Position numbers and translations under genes: made by a program. The notes beneath the pieces are model-generated. The model was not told the origin of the DNA, did no database searches, and worked only from the letters and a program-made list of their open reading frames with translations. Source: an uncultured bacterium (GTDB taxonomy: Bacteria > Actinomycetota > Coriobacteriia > Coriobacteriales > Coriobacteriaceae). From it: 18,115 nt of DNA. Of the stretch, positions 7,845 to 14,145 are shown one piece after another. The stretch is from NCBI GenBank assembly GCA_905216175.1, contig CAJMSV010000029.1, positions 1-18,115 of the forward strand, in the 5' to 3' direction. The first letter of the stretch is position 1; every line of letters starts with the position of its first letter.

Positions 7845-8888
7845 ATGACTTCTAATATTGATGCTTCTCTAGAGGAGACGCTCTCCTATATCGCAGGACA
7901 GCTTAAGACGCTGACTTCTATTGCTTCGCCTACGGGCTATACCCGTGCGGCGACTGATTATCTGATGGAGACCCTGCGCGATATGGGCTTTGGGCCTGAG
8001 CGCTCCAATAAGGGCAACGTGCTGGTTGAGCTTGGCGGTGAGGGCGAGCCGCTCGTATTGGCGAGCCATGTCGATACCCTGGGCGCCATGGTGCGCTCCA
8101 TTAAGGACAATGGTCGCCTGCGCCCCACGACACTCGGCGGGCATCAGTGGTCTACGGCCGATGGCGAGAACTGCACCGTTTATACGCGCGATGGCAATGT
8201 CTACACGGGTGTGGTCCTCAATACTGAGCCTTCGGCGCACGTGGCCGATGAGCCGGTCAAGACCATCGAGAAGAACATGGAAATCCTGCTCGACGAGAAC
8301 GTTGACAGCAAGGACGATGTGCTCGAGCTGGGTATTCAAACCGGCGACATCATCGCTATGGATCCGCGCACCACGGTGACGGAGAGCGGCTACATCAAGA
8401 GTCGCTTCCTTGACGACAAGCTGTCCGCGTCGATTCTGCTGGGTTTGGCCCGCGCCGTCGCCGAAGGCGAGGTAACGCTTTCGCGCAAGGTTTCGTTGCT
8501 CTTTACGGTGTACGAGGAGGTCGGCCACGGCGGTGCCTTTGTGCCGGCCGACACGCGCGAGATGATCAGCGTGGACATGGGCTGCGTGGGCGACGACCTG
8601 GGCTGCACCGAGCGCATGGTGTCGATTTGCGCCAAGGATTCGGGTGGCCCCTACAACTACGATCTGGTGACCACGCTGTCCAATATCGCGCGCGAGCTTG
8701 AACTCGACTACGCCATCGACGTGTACCCGCATTACGGTTCGGACGTCGAGGCCACGCTCTCGGCCGGCTACGACATTCGCCATGGTCTGATCGGCCCCGG
8801 CGTGTACGCGAGCCACAACTACGAGCGCAGCCACATGGACGGCGTTCGCAACACCTACGAGCTCGTCCGCGCCTACGTGCAGCGCTAG
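7845..8888 (+). CDS. M42 family metallopeptidase (glutamyl/deblocking aminopeptidase type)
   Basis: A cytoplasmic aminopeptidase of family M42, a two-metal enzyme that usually forms large tetrahedral assemblies and trims peptides. The 347-residue length is normal. Metal and catalytic residues are visible in order: SHVDT (His75, Asp77), FLDDK (bridging Asp190 or Asp191), YEEVGHGG (Glu224 catalytic, Glu225 ligand), SVDMG (Asp244) and YASHNYERSH near the C terminus (His324 the likely last ligand). An ATG at 7839 is in frame but overlaps the GGAAGGA ribosome site (7833-7839), so the ATG at 7845 is preferred. The gene stands alone, with a terminator 33 bases downstream. Substrate preference cannot be read from the sequence. 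Confidence 0.93.
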   Translation: MTSNIDASLEETLSYIAGQLKTLTSIASPTGYTRAATDYLMETLRDMGFGPERSNKGNVLVELGGEGEPLVLASHVDTLGAMVRSIKDNGRLRPTTLGGHQWSTADGENCTVYTRDGNVYTGVVLNTEPSAHVADEPVKTIEKNMEILLDENVDSKDDVLELGIQTGDIIAMDPRTTVTESGYIKSRFLDDKLSASILLGLARAVAEGEVTLSRKVSLLFTVYEEVGHGGAFVPADTREMISVDMGCVGDDLGCTERMVSICAKDSGGPYNYDLVTTLSNIARELELDYAIDVYPHYGSDVEATLSAGYDIRHGLIGPGVYASHNYERSHMDGVRNTYELVRAYVQR

Positions 8889-8921
8889 GGGAGTAGCTTG
8901 CGACTCGGCTGACCAATCGCT

Positions 8922-8947
8922 AAGGCCCGATTTCTCGGGCCTTTTTT
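8922..8947 (+). terminator. Intrinsic terminator after the M42 peptidase
   Basis: A perfect 9-bp stem (AAGGCCCGA at 8922-8930, TCGGGCCTT at 8935-8943) with a TTTC loop runs into a six-T tract (8942-8947). Confidence 0.88.
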
Positions 8948-8956
8948 CGCTTTGGG

Positions 8957-9000
8957 TTGTTTAGTATTATGATATATGTAATCTATTAACTAAACGTTTA
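8957..9000 (+). promoter_or_regulatory. AT-rich promoter region with two dyads before the HTH-HipA gene
   Basis: Between the terminator and the HTH-HipA gene the DNA becomes strongly AT-rich, unlike most of the window. GTTTAGT (8959-8965) is inverted as ACTAAAC (8989-8995), and a perfect 10-bp palindrome TAAACGTTTA fills 8991-9000. A weak promoter can be drawn from TTGTTT (8957-8962) and TAATCT (8979-8984, 16-base spacer). The dyads flank it, as would suit autorepression by the DNA-binding domain of the gene product. That link is inference. Confidence 0.4.
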
Positions 9001-9026
9001 AATTACTTAACGAGGTGATGCGGTGT

Positions 9027-10400
9027 ATGGATACGTCTGAGTACTTGTCTATGGGTGATGCTGCCCGCCTGCTGGGCGTTACGAAAGCCCGCATATCGCA
9101 ACTTGCCTCATCGGGAACGCTCGCGTGCGATATTGTGGGCGGACGGAAGATGGTCGAGTACAATTCCGCGGTCGCTTATCAAAAGGTTCGCAAACGTGGA
9201 CGCCGTCCTGCGGCCGATGTGGGGCGCAAGTTTACGCTGATGTCCGCCGATTACGAGGTTGCGCGTGTCTCATTTGATCCGACGCGCGAGTTTCCCTTCG
9301 AAATCGCCGAGGTACTCGATGCACAGAGGATGCCGTTTGGCACGTGCTCGAGCTCTTCTCCTACGGTGAATAAACGGGAGCTCAACGTGTGGTGGAGCCA
9401 TCGGTCGGTGCCCGATGTTCGCCCCGGACTCGTCTCGCGCTATCGCGAACTGGGAATTGCCGGTGGCATCGAGGTTTCGGTTCGGTGCCTGGGCCTCTCG
9501 CTTTCTGATTGTTATTGGCTGCGGCCGGCCGATTGCGCCGAACTCAAATGGCGAAACATCAATTACTTTGAGAACGAGTTTGAGCGATCGGCGCCCGAAG
9601 AGCGTTCGGGTTGGCTGGAAGGCATCGGTCTTAAAAATCCGGATAACACGTCCGAGGGCGAGCTCCCTAAATCGTGGATGATCCGCAACGGCATTCGCGT
9701 TTTGGCTAAAGGTTGCGGGATGGACGATCAGCGTCCCTTTAACGAGGCGGTTGCAACGGACCTGTACCGTCGTTTGCTGTCCCAAGGTGAGTATGTTCCT
9801 TATACGGTTGAGCGGATGTTCGATGGCCCTGTGTGTCTGTGCGACGACTTTCTTGACGGCCGCGAGGAATACGTTCCGGCTATTTACGTTAAGGGCGCCC
9901 TTGGCGGCCAGCGGGGAAACTCGACATACGATCGATACTGTCGCTACCTTGGCAAGCATGGTGCCGATGAGGCCGCTGTGAGAAGGTCTATGTCGCAGAT
10001 GATTGTCTGCGATGCCCTTTTGGCCAACGGCGACCGCCATTGGCGAAACTTCGGCATCATCCGCAATGTCGACACCCTGGAGATAAGGCCTGCTCCGCTG
10101 TTCGATAGCGGCAACTGCCTGTGGTACAACGTACCAACTGCCGTGCTCGCAGCTGGGGAGTTTGGGTTTTCCGCTAAGCCGTTTGGGCCCGACCCTTCCG
10201 TCCAGCTGGCGCTTGCGGACTCGCTCGATTGGTTCGATTCATCACGACTCAACGGATTTGTTGATGATGCGATTGAGATTCTTTCGCAGAGCGAATGGGC
10301 GACGGCGGAGGGTCGACTCGTGTCCATTCGCCGCGGCCTGGAGCGTCGCGTTATCGAGGTGAATGCCGCTGTTGAAGTACTTCGACACGTGCGGCGATAA
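9027..10400 (+). CDS. Helix-turn-helix / HipA-like kinase fusion protein
   Basis: A 457-residue protein joining a DNA-binding domain to a HipA-like serine/threonine kinase fold. Residues about 5-55 form a MerR/excisionase-type helix-turn-helix (LSMGDAARLLGVTKARISQL, then GGRKMVEY). A basic linker KVRKRGRRPAAD follows. The C-terminal half carries NGDRHWRNFG (catalytic Asp336, metal-binding Asn341) and PLFDSGN (Asp360); the spacing matches Asp309, Asn314 and Asp332 of E. coli HipA. Lys228 in RVLAKG is a candidate ATP-binding lysine, with Glu240 a possible partner. The middle, including LGLSLSDCYWLRP, I do not recognise. Start: GTG 9015 and ATG 9018 are in frame, but GAGGTG (9012-9017) fits ATG 9027 best. 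There is no separate HipB-like antitoxin gene, so the N-terminal domain may serve that role. It converges on mnmA with 8 bases between stops. The kinase call is good; toxin activity is unproven. Confidence 0.8.
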   Translation: MDTSEYLSMGDAARLLGVTKARISQLASSGTLACDIVGGRKMVEYNSAVAYQKVRKRGRRPAADVGRKFTLMSADYEVARVSFDPTREFPFEIAEVLDAQRMPFGTCSSSSPTVNKRELNVWWSHRSVPDVRPGLVSRYRELGIAGGIEVSVRCLGLSLSDCYWLRPADCAELKWRNINYFENEFERSAPEERSGWLEGIGLKNPDNTSEGELPKSWMIRNGIRVLAKGCGMDDQRPFNEAVATDLYRRLLSQGEYVPYTVERMFDGPVCLCDDFLDGREEYVPAIYVKGALGGQRGNSTYDRYCRYLGKHGADEAAVRRSMSQMIVCDALLANGDRHWRNFGIIRNVDTLEIRPAPLFDSGNCLWYNVPTAVLAAGEFGFSAKPFGPDPSVQLALADSLDWFDSSRLNGFVDDAIEILSQSEWATAEGRLVSIRRGLERRVIEVNAAVEVLRHVRR

Positions 10401-10408
10401 TCCCGCGG

Positions 10409-11509
10409 CTACTTAAGTGCGCCGGTCACCGTGCCGCCGCCGAGGACGACGTCGCCGCGGTAGACGACGACAGCCTGGCCGGGGGCGATGGCGCGCTGCG
10501 GCTCGGCAAAAGTCAGCAGCATTTGTCCGTCGGCGCCACGTGTAAGGGTTGCTGCCTGGTCCTTTTGACGGTAGCGGTATTTGGCGCCCACGTGAATGCC
10601 GCCGGCATCGCGCTCTGCCTCCATGCCGGCGGCAGGGGCGCTCCAGATCCACTCATCGGCCGTGAGCGCTGTGGCTGTCAGGTCCTCGGCCTCGCCCAGA
10701 TGCACGGTGCTGCTGTCGGCGTCGACGCCCGTTACGTACACGGGATGCGCCATCGCGACGCCCAGGCCCTTGCGCTGACCGATGGTGTAGCGCAGCGCAC
10801 CGTTGTGGCGCCCGACCACGCTGCCGTCGCGCCACACAATGTCGCCCGGTGCAGCGGGATGTCCGCAGCGGCGCTCGATATAGCCTGCATAGTCGCCATC
10901 CGCGATAAAGCAGATGTCCTCGCTTTCGGCCTTCTTGGCGTTGGTAAAGCCCTGCTCGGCGGCAATGCGGCGCACGTCGCGCTCTTTGTCCAGCCCAGCC
11001 AGCGGAAAGATCGTGTGCGCCAGGCGTTCCTGCGTAAGCGAATACAAAAAGTAACTCTGGTCCTTTTTGGGGTCCTCGCCGCGGTACAGCTGCCAGGTTC
11101 CGTCGGACGCCTGGCTCGTTTTGGCGTAGTGGCCCGTGGCGATGTAGTCGCAGCCCATATCCAGCGCCGCATCCAGCAATGCGCCAAACTTAATGTGGCG
11201 GTTGCAGATGATGCATGGGTTGGGCGTCAGCCCCTCCTGATAGGCGGTCACGAAGCGCTCGATAACGTTGCGGTCGAAGGCCTGCTGCAGGTCGAGCACA
11301 TGGTGGGGTATCCCCAGGCGATCGGCGACGGCCTTTGCATCGGCGATGTCGCGGTCGACCTTACTCATGCCCGTGGCGGGGTCGGGTGTGGGGCAGGTGA
11401 GGCGCATGGTGGCGCCGACGCATTCGTAGCCCTGGCTTTTGAGCAGATACGCGGTCACGCTGGAATCGACGCCGCCGCTCATGGCGACGAGTACGCGCTT
11501 GTTGTGCAT
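10409..11509 (-). CDS. mnmA: tRNA-uridine 2-sulfurtransferase MnmA
   Basis: MnmA thiolates the wobble uridine at position 34 of tRNAs for Lys, Glu and Gln, using ATP to activate the base and sulfur passed on as a persulfide. The 366-residue length matches the family (368 in E. coli). The PP-loop ATP motif SGGVDSS is at residues 11-17. Cys102 (in PCIICNRHIKFG) and Cys200 (in SEDICFI) match the catalytic cysteines Cys102 and Cys199 of the E. coli enzyme. A further Cys99 sits beside Cys102. The frame is open upstream, but the ATG at 11509 has AAGGAG nine bases before it and starts the conserved RVLVAMSGG. It lies downstream of cysK on the same strand, with a terminator between them, so independent expression is likely. 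No terminator is visible between it and the converging kinase gene. Confidence 0.96.
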   Translation of the reverse strand: MHNKRVLVAMSGGVDSSVTAYLLKSQGYECVGATMRLTCPTPDPATGMSKVDRDIADAKAVADRLGIPHHVLDLQQAFDRNVIERFVTAYQEGLTPNPCIICNRHIKFGALLDAALDMGCDYIATGHYAKTSQASDGTWQLYRGEDPKKDQSYFLYSLTQERLAHTIFPLAGLDKERDVRRIAAEQGFTNAKKAESEDICFIADGDYAGYIERRCGHPAAPGDIVWRDGSVVGRHNGALRYTIGQRKGLGVAMAHPVYVTGVDADSSTVHLGEAEDLTATALTADEWIWSAPAAGMEAERDAGGIHVGAKYRYRQKDQAATLTRGADGQMLLTFAEPQRAIAPGQAVVVYRGDVVLGGGTVTGALK

Positions 11510-11538
11510 GGGGAGGTTCTCCTTGGTGGCATGTGGCC

Positions 11539-11577
11539 AAAAAAGAAAAGCGGCGCGGGAGGCTGGTTCCGCGCCGC
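11539..11577 (-). terminator. Intrinsic terminator between cysK and mnmA
   Basis: Read on the minus strand, a perfect 9-bp stem GCGGCGCGG/CCGCGCCGC (11569-11577 with 11550-11558) and 10-base loop are followed by TTTTCTTTTTT. It suits termination of the cysK transcript. It also lies downstream of a possible mnmA promoter at 11582-11587, so it could act in the mnmA leader. Confidence 0.85.
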
Positions 11578-11581
11578 AGAC

Positions 11582-11587
11582 ATTGTA
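11582..11587 (-). promoter_or_regulatory. Possible extended -10 promoter element for mnmA
   Basis: On the minus strand the sequence reads TTGCTACAATG, an extended -10 (TGC then TACAAT). A very similar TGCTACACTG precedes the TrpR-like gene at about 14031-14040. No good -35 was seen at 17-18 bases. If used, transcription would begin at about 11575, at the base of the terminator hairpin. Confidence 0.35.
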
Positions 11588-11691
11588 GCAAGTTCGGACG
11601 TCTCGTGGGACACCCTGATTGGATGGGCTCAGACTGCCGGGAGAGAGAGGAGACCGGCTCGTCCGTGGGCTCAACCTATGGGCGACAGGCT

Positions 11692-12630
11692 CTAGTCCTG
11701 GAACAGTGCCGTGGACAGGTAGCGCTCACCGGTATCGGCGAGCAGGGCCACGATGGTCTTGCCCTCGTTCTCGGGGCGCTTGGCCAGCTGCAGCGCGGCC
11801 CACACGGCGGCGCCGGACGAAATGCCCACGAGCACGCCCTCCTTGTGGCCCACGGCGCGGCCGGTCGCAAAGGCGTCGTCGTTCTCGACGGGGATGATCT
11901 CGTCATAGACCTGGGTGTCGAGGACGTCGGGCACAAAGCCGGCACCGATGCCCTGGATCTTGTGCGGGCCGGCCTGGCCCATGGAGAGCACCGGGGAGGT
12001 GGCGGGCTCGACGGCGACGACCTTAATCTCGGGGTTCTGCTCCTTGAGGAACTCGCCCACGCCGGTCACGGTACCACCGGTGCCAACGCCGGCGACGAAG
12101 ATGTCGACCTTGCCGTCGGTGTCGTCCCAGATCTCGGGGCCGGTCGTGGCCTTGTGAATGGCGGGGTTGGCGGGGTTCACAAACTGGCCGGCGATGATGC
12201 TGTTGGGCGTCTCCTTCTGCAGCTCCTCGGCCTTGGCGATAGCACCCTTCATACCCTTGGAGCCGTCGGTGAGCACGAGCTGCGCACCATATGCCTGCAT
12301 CAGCTTGCGGCGCTCGACGGACATAGTCTCGGGCATGGTGATGATCACCTTGTAGCCGCGGGCGGCCGCCACCGAGGCGATGCCGACGCCGGTGTTGCCG
12401 CTCGTGGGCTCGATGATGGTATAGTCACCGCCGCGCACGAGCTTGCCTGCCTTCTCGGCCTCGTCAATCATGTTCTTGGCGACGCGGTCTTTAACGGATC
12501 CGGCGGGGTTGAAGTATTCCAGTTTGACGAGCACGCGAGCCTTGAGATCCTCGTCGGCCTCAAAGTGGGTGAGCTGCAGAAGCGGGGTGTGGCCGATAAG
12601 CTGATCGATGGACGTGTAAACCTTGCTCAT
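11692..12630 (-). CDS. cysK: Cysteine synthase A (O-acetylserine sulfhydrylase)
   Basis: A PLP enzyme that makes L-cysteine from O-acetylserine and sulfide in the cytoplasm. The 312-residue length is normal for CysK. The PLP lysine is Lys47 in NPAGSVKDR. The substrate loop TSGNTG is at residues 76-81, the phosphate-binding loop GTGGTVTG lies in the middle, and GISSGAA is near the C terminus. The ATG at 12630 has GGAGG (12637-12641) six bases upstream. A recognisable promoter and a large dyad lie about 70-100 bases upstream, and the divergent Rrf2-type regulator starts 253 bases away. This arrangement suggests control by cysteine or sulfur status. Cystathionine beta-synthase-type relatives are less likely given the length and motifs. 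Confidence 0.95.
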   Translation of the reverse strand: MSKVYTSIDQLIGHTPLLQLTHFEADEDLKARVLVKLEYFNPAGSVKDRVAKNMIDEAEKAGKLVRGGDYTIIEPTSGNTGVGIASVAAARGYKVIITMPETMSVERRKLMQAYGAQLVLTDGSKGMKGAIAKAEELQKETPNSIIAGQFVNPANPAIHKATTGPEIWDDTDGKVDIFVAGVGTGGTVTGVGEFLKEQNPEIKVVAVEPATSPVLSMGQAGPHKIQGIGAGFVPDVLDTQVYDEIIPVENDDAFATGRAVGHKEGVLVGISSGAAVWAALQLAKRPENEGKTIVALLADTGERYLSTALFQD

Positions 12631-12690
12631 GGTGAACCTCCAAAGTGTTCAAGTTGCTGGTTGCCGTGTGGTTTCACGGTGCGTGTAGCA

Positions 12691-12735
12691 GCTAAACCCA
12701 TAAACCTTATAGGTTGTTCGTTTAGCTGTTGGCAA
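12691..12735 (-). promoter_or_regulatory. cysK promoter overlapped by a large dyad (candidate Rrf2 operator)
   Basis: On the minus strand, TTGCCA (12730-12735) and TATAAG (12706-12711) form a promoter with an 18-base spacer. Spanning the -10, the plus strand has GCTAAAC (12691-12697) inverted as GTTTAGC (12720-12726). Inside it, AACCT (12703-12707) is inverted as AGGTT (12711-12715) around TAT. The two dyads are almost concentric. A repressor bound here would block the -10 box, and the divergent Rrf2-family protein is the obvious candidate. The repeats are seen; the regulator link is inferred. Confidence 0.55.
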
Positions 12736-12883
12736 GCATAGTAGACACTAAAGCCTAGTAATGCAATAGGAAATAGAAGATTATTACGAGTCGATTAACC
12801 ATCTTGACCGGAACGGGTATTTTCAAACCCATTTTTTCGGCTAGAATTTCAACGGACTAAAAGACCGAAAGGCAGCACTATAT

Positions 12884-13312
12884 ATGTTGGTTTCTACTAA
12901 GGGCAGGTACGCCCTGCGCGTTATGGTCGATCTGGCCGAGCACCAGGCGGCCGGTCGCATCCCGCTCAAAGAGATCGCGGCGCGACAGGGGATTTCCGAG
13001 AAATATCTCGAGAACATCTTGGCTACGCTCGTGCGCGCCAACATGCTTTCGGGCATGCGTGGCAAGGGCGGCGGCTATGTGCTCACGCGCCCGCCCGAGC
13101 AGTATACGGTGGGCGAGATCCTGCGCCTGACCGAGGGTAGTCTAGCGCCGGTCGCCTGCCTGGATGGCGACTGCAAGGGTTGCTCGCGATCTGATGAGTG
13201 CCCCACGCTCGACGTGTGGAAGAACCTGGACAAGCTCATCAACGACTACCTCGACGGTGTGACGCTCGACCAGCTCGTCGCCCCCAGCGAAGGCTACGAC
13301 TACGTCATCTAA
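12884..13312 (+). CDS. Rrf2-family transcriptional regulator (CymR/IscR-like)
   Basis: A dimeric winged-helix regulator of 142 residues. The opening STKGRYALRVMVDLA, the helix-turn-helix ISEKYLENILATL (about residues 37-49) and the wing GMRGKGGGYVL are classic Rrf2 features. Cysteines at 92, 97, 100 and 106 (CLDGDCKGCSRSDEC) occupy the region where IscR has its cluster ligands at 92, 98 and 104, so an iron-sulfur cluster is possible. Spacing differs, and B. subtilis CymR, as I recall it, lacks these cysteines. Divergence from cysK points to a cysteine or sulfur regulator; an Fe-S or redox sensor is the alternative. The ATG at 12884 gives the family-standard N terminus, with a weak AAAGG 12 bases upstream. 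A -10 candidate TAGAAT is at 12842-12847. Confidence 0.9.
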   Translation: MLVSTKGRYALRVMVDLAEHQAAGRIPLKEIAARQGISEKYLENILATLVRANMLSGMRGKGGGYVLTRPPEQYTVGEILRLTEGSLAPVACLDGDCKGCSRSDECPTLDVWKNLDKLINDYLDGVTLDQLVAPSEGYDYVI

Positions 13313-13319
13313 CCCACAC

Positions 13320-13350
13320 CTGCCATTTGGGGACGGGGTGGAAATGGTAG
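13320..13350. repeat. Hairpin with a GGGACGGGG loop downstream of the Rrf2 gene
   Basis: A 9-bp stem with one G-T pair (CTGCCATTT at 13320-13328 with AAATGGTAG at 13342-13350) encloses GGGGACGGGGTGG. It starts 8 bases after the Rrf2 stop and is separate from the true terminator. The loop core equals that of the hairpin at 4977-5013, while the stem differs. Confidence 0.6.
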
Positions 13351-13381
13351 ATTTTCTTGCCCTCTGAGGATTGACAAATAA

Positions 13382-13419
13382 GAAGGCCGCCCATTTTTGC
13401 GATGGGCGGCCTTCGTTTT
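13382..13419. terminator. Bidirectional terminator between the Rrf2 gene and the holin-like gene
   Basis: A perfect 13-bp stem (GAAGGCCGCCCAT at 13382-13394, complement at 13402-13414) with a 7-base loop. On the plus side it is followed by GTTTT. On the minus side it is followed by TTATTT. It can end both convergent genes. Confidence 0.85.
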
Positions 13420-13454
13420 GAGCTGTTGAGACGGACACGGTCGGAATGGCCGTT

Positions 13455-13820
13455 TTAGTCCTCGGCAAGACTATCGAGGATGCTGCGCATGATGGACACT
13501 AGGATGCTGCCCATAAAGGCTGAGCCAAAGCCGGCGATGGAGATGCCGACGCCCAACAGGTTGACCGACAGGTAGCTGGCGAGCTCCAGCATAAAGCTGT
13601 TGAGCACGAGCTGGAAAATGCCGAGCGTGATGATCGTGAGCGGCAGCGAGATGACCGTGAGGAACGGTTTGACGAACGAATCGACGATGTTGAGGAACAG
13701 TCCCACAAAGGCAAAGCAGACCCAGGCCTCGGCAAAGCCGAAAGGTTGGATACCGGGGACGAGGAACGTGGCGATTGCGATGGCGATCGAGGTGAAGAGC
13801 CAGTTAAGCATAAAGCGCAT
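13455..13820 (-). CDS. Small four-helix membrane protein, phage holin superfamily IV type
   Basis: A 121-residue integral membrane protein with four hydrophobic segments (about residues 4-22, 30-50, 53-77 and 88-110) and short loops. The pattern, with LNIVDSFVKPFLTVISLPLTIITLG across the second and third helices, matches the mycobacterial 4-TMS phage holin superfamily (PF04020). Most chromosomal members are not in prophages, and no phage gene lies nearby, so a lysis role is not implied; the cellular function is unknown. The ATG at 13820 follows GAAAGGA at a spacing of 8-9 bases. It converges on the Rrf2 gene and shares the terminator there. Confidence 0.85.
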   Translation of the reverse strand: MRFMLNWLFTSIAIAIATFLVPGIQPFGFAEAWVCFAFVGLFLNIVDSFVKPFLTVISLPLTIITLGIFQLVLNSFMLELASYLSVNLLGVGISIAGFGSAFMGSILVSIMRSILDSLAED

Positions 13821-14008
13821 GGCGTGAATCCTTTCTTGCGCCGGGGATGCTGGCGTCGCGTGAAGCGGCTTGCGGCGGCGACTTGGATGGTTGCGCGGGC
13901 GCGCCGCGGTGTTTGGGCGCCCATTGTCTCAAATATTCGTGGAGCTTACGTGCGCATTCGGTTTCTAAACGGCGTTCGTCCTGAAAAACGTGCCGCTGAC
14001 AGAGAGTC

Positions 14009-14039
14009 TTGTCACTTTAGTTTGGTGGTGTGCTACACT
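14009..14039 (+). promoter_or_regulatory. Promoter candidate for the TrpR-like gene
   Basis: TTGTCA (14009-14014) and TACACT (14034-14039) are separated by 19 bases, longer than ideal. The -10 is extended by TGC in front, which relaxes the need for a -35. The start point would be about 14046, leaving a leader of about 100 bases. Confidence 0.45.
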
Positions 14040-14091
14040 GCTACGGGCAAATGGCCCATGCATAGTTTTATTGCATATTTACGGGCGAACG

Positions 14092-14142
14092 ATGCCCGAT
14101 GTCAGTATCAACTTCGATGCCTTTTGGCGGGTTTGGCGGTGA
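14092..14142 (+). promoter_or_regulatory. Possible Trp-containing leader ORF before the TrpR-like gene
   Basis: An ATG at 14092 opens a 16-codon frame, MPDVSINFDAFWRVWR, ending in TGA (14140-14142), three bases before the ATG of the TrpR-like gene and in the same frame. Two of its last five residues are Trp. The TTTGGCGG octamer that creates each Trp codon is repeated (14123-14130 and 14132-14139). The second copy also supplies the only ribosome-site-like GGCGG for the downstream gene. The ORF itself has no good ribosome site. It may be a leader peptide coupled to the next gene, or chance. Confidence 0.25.
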
Positions 14143-14145
14143 TCG

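Larger units (their letters stand above)
13821..14145. other. Gene-free region upstream of the TrpR-like gene
   Basis: This 325-base stretch lies between the divergent holin-like and TrpR-like genes. The left 200 bases hold no structure I can support. The right end has a promoter candidate, three weak consecutive hairpins (about 14045-14057, 14058-14076 and 14082-14098) and a short Trp-containing open frame. TACGGGC occurs twice (14042-14048 and 14080-14086), each followed by a GCCC that can pair with it. Confidence 0.4.

Noticed and set aside
12627..12701. 24-codon frame on the minus strand whose TGA overlaps the cysK ATG
   Set aside because: It contains no cysteine codons, lacks a ribosome site, would start almost at the predicted transcript start, and such a length is expected by chance.
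13455..13820. Holin-like gene as a sign of a prophage
   Set aside because: No phage structural, lysis, integrase or attachment-site sequence lies around it, and this superfamily is common on ordinary chromosomes.
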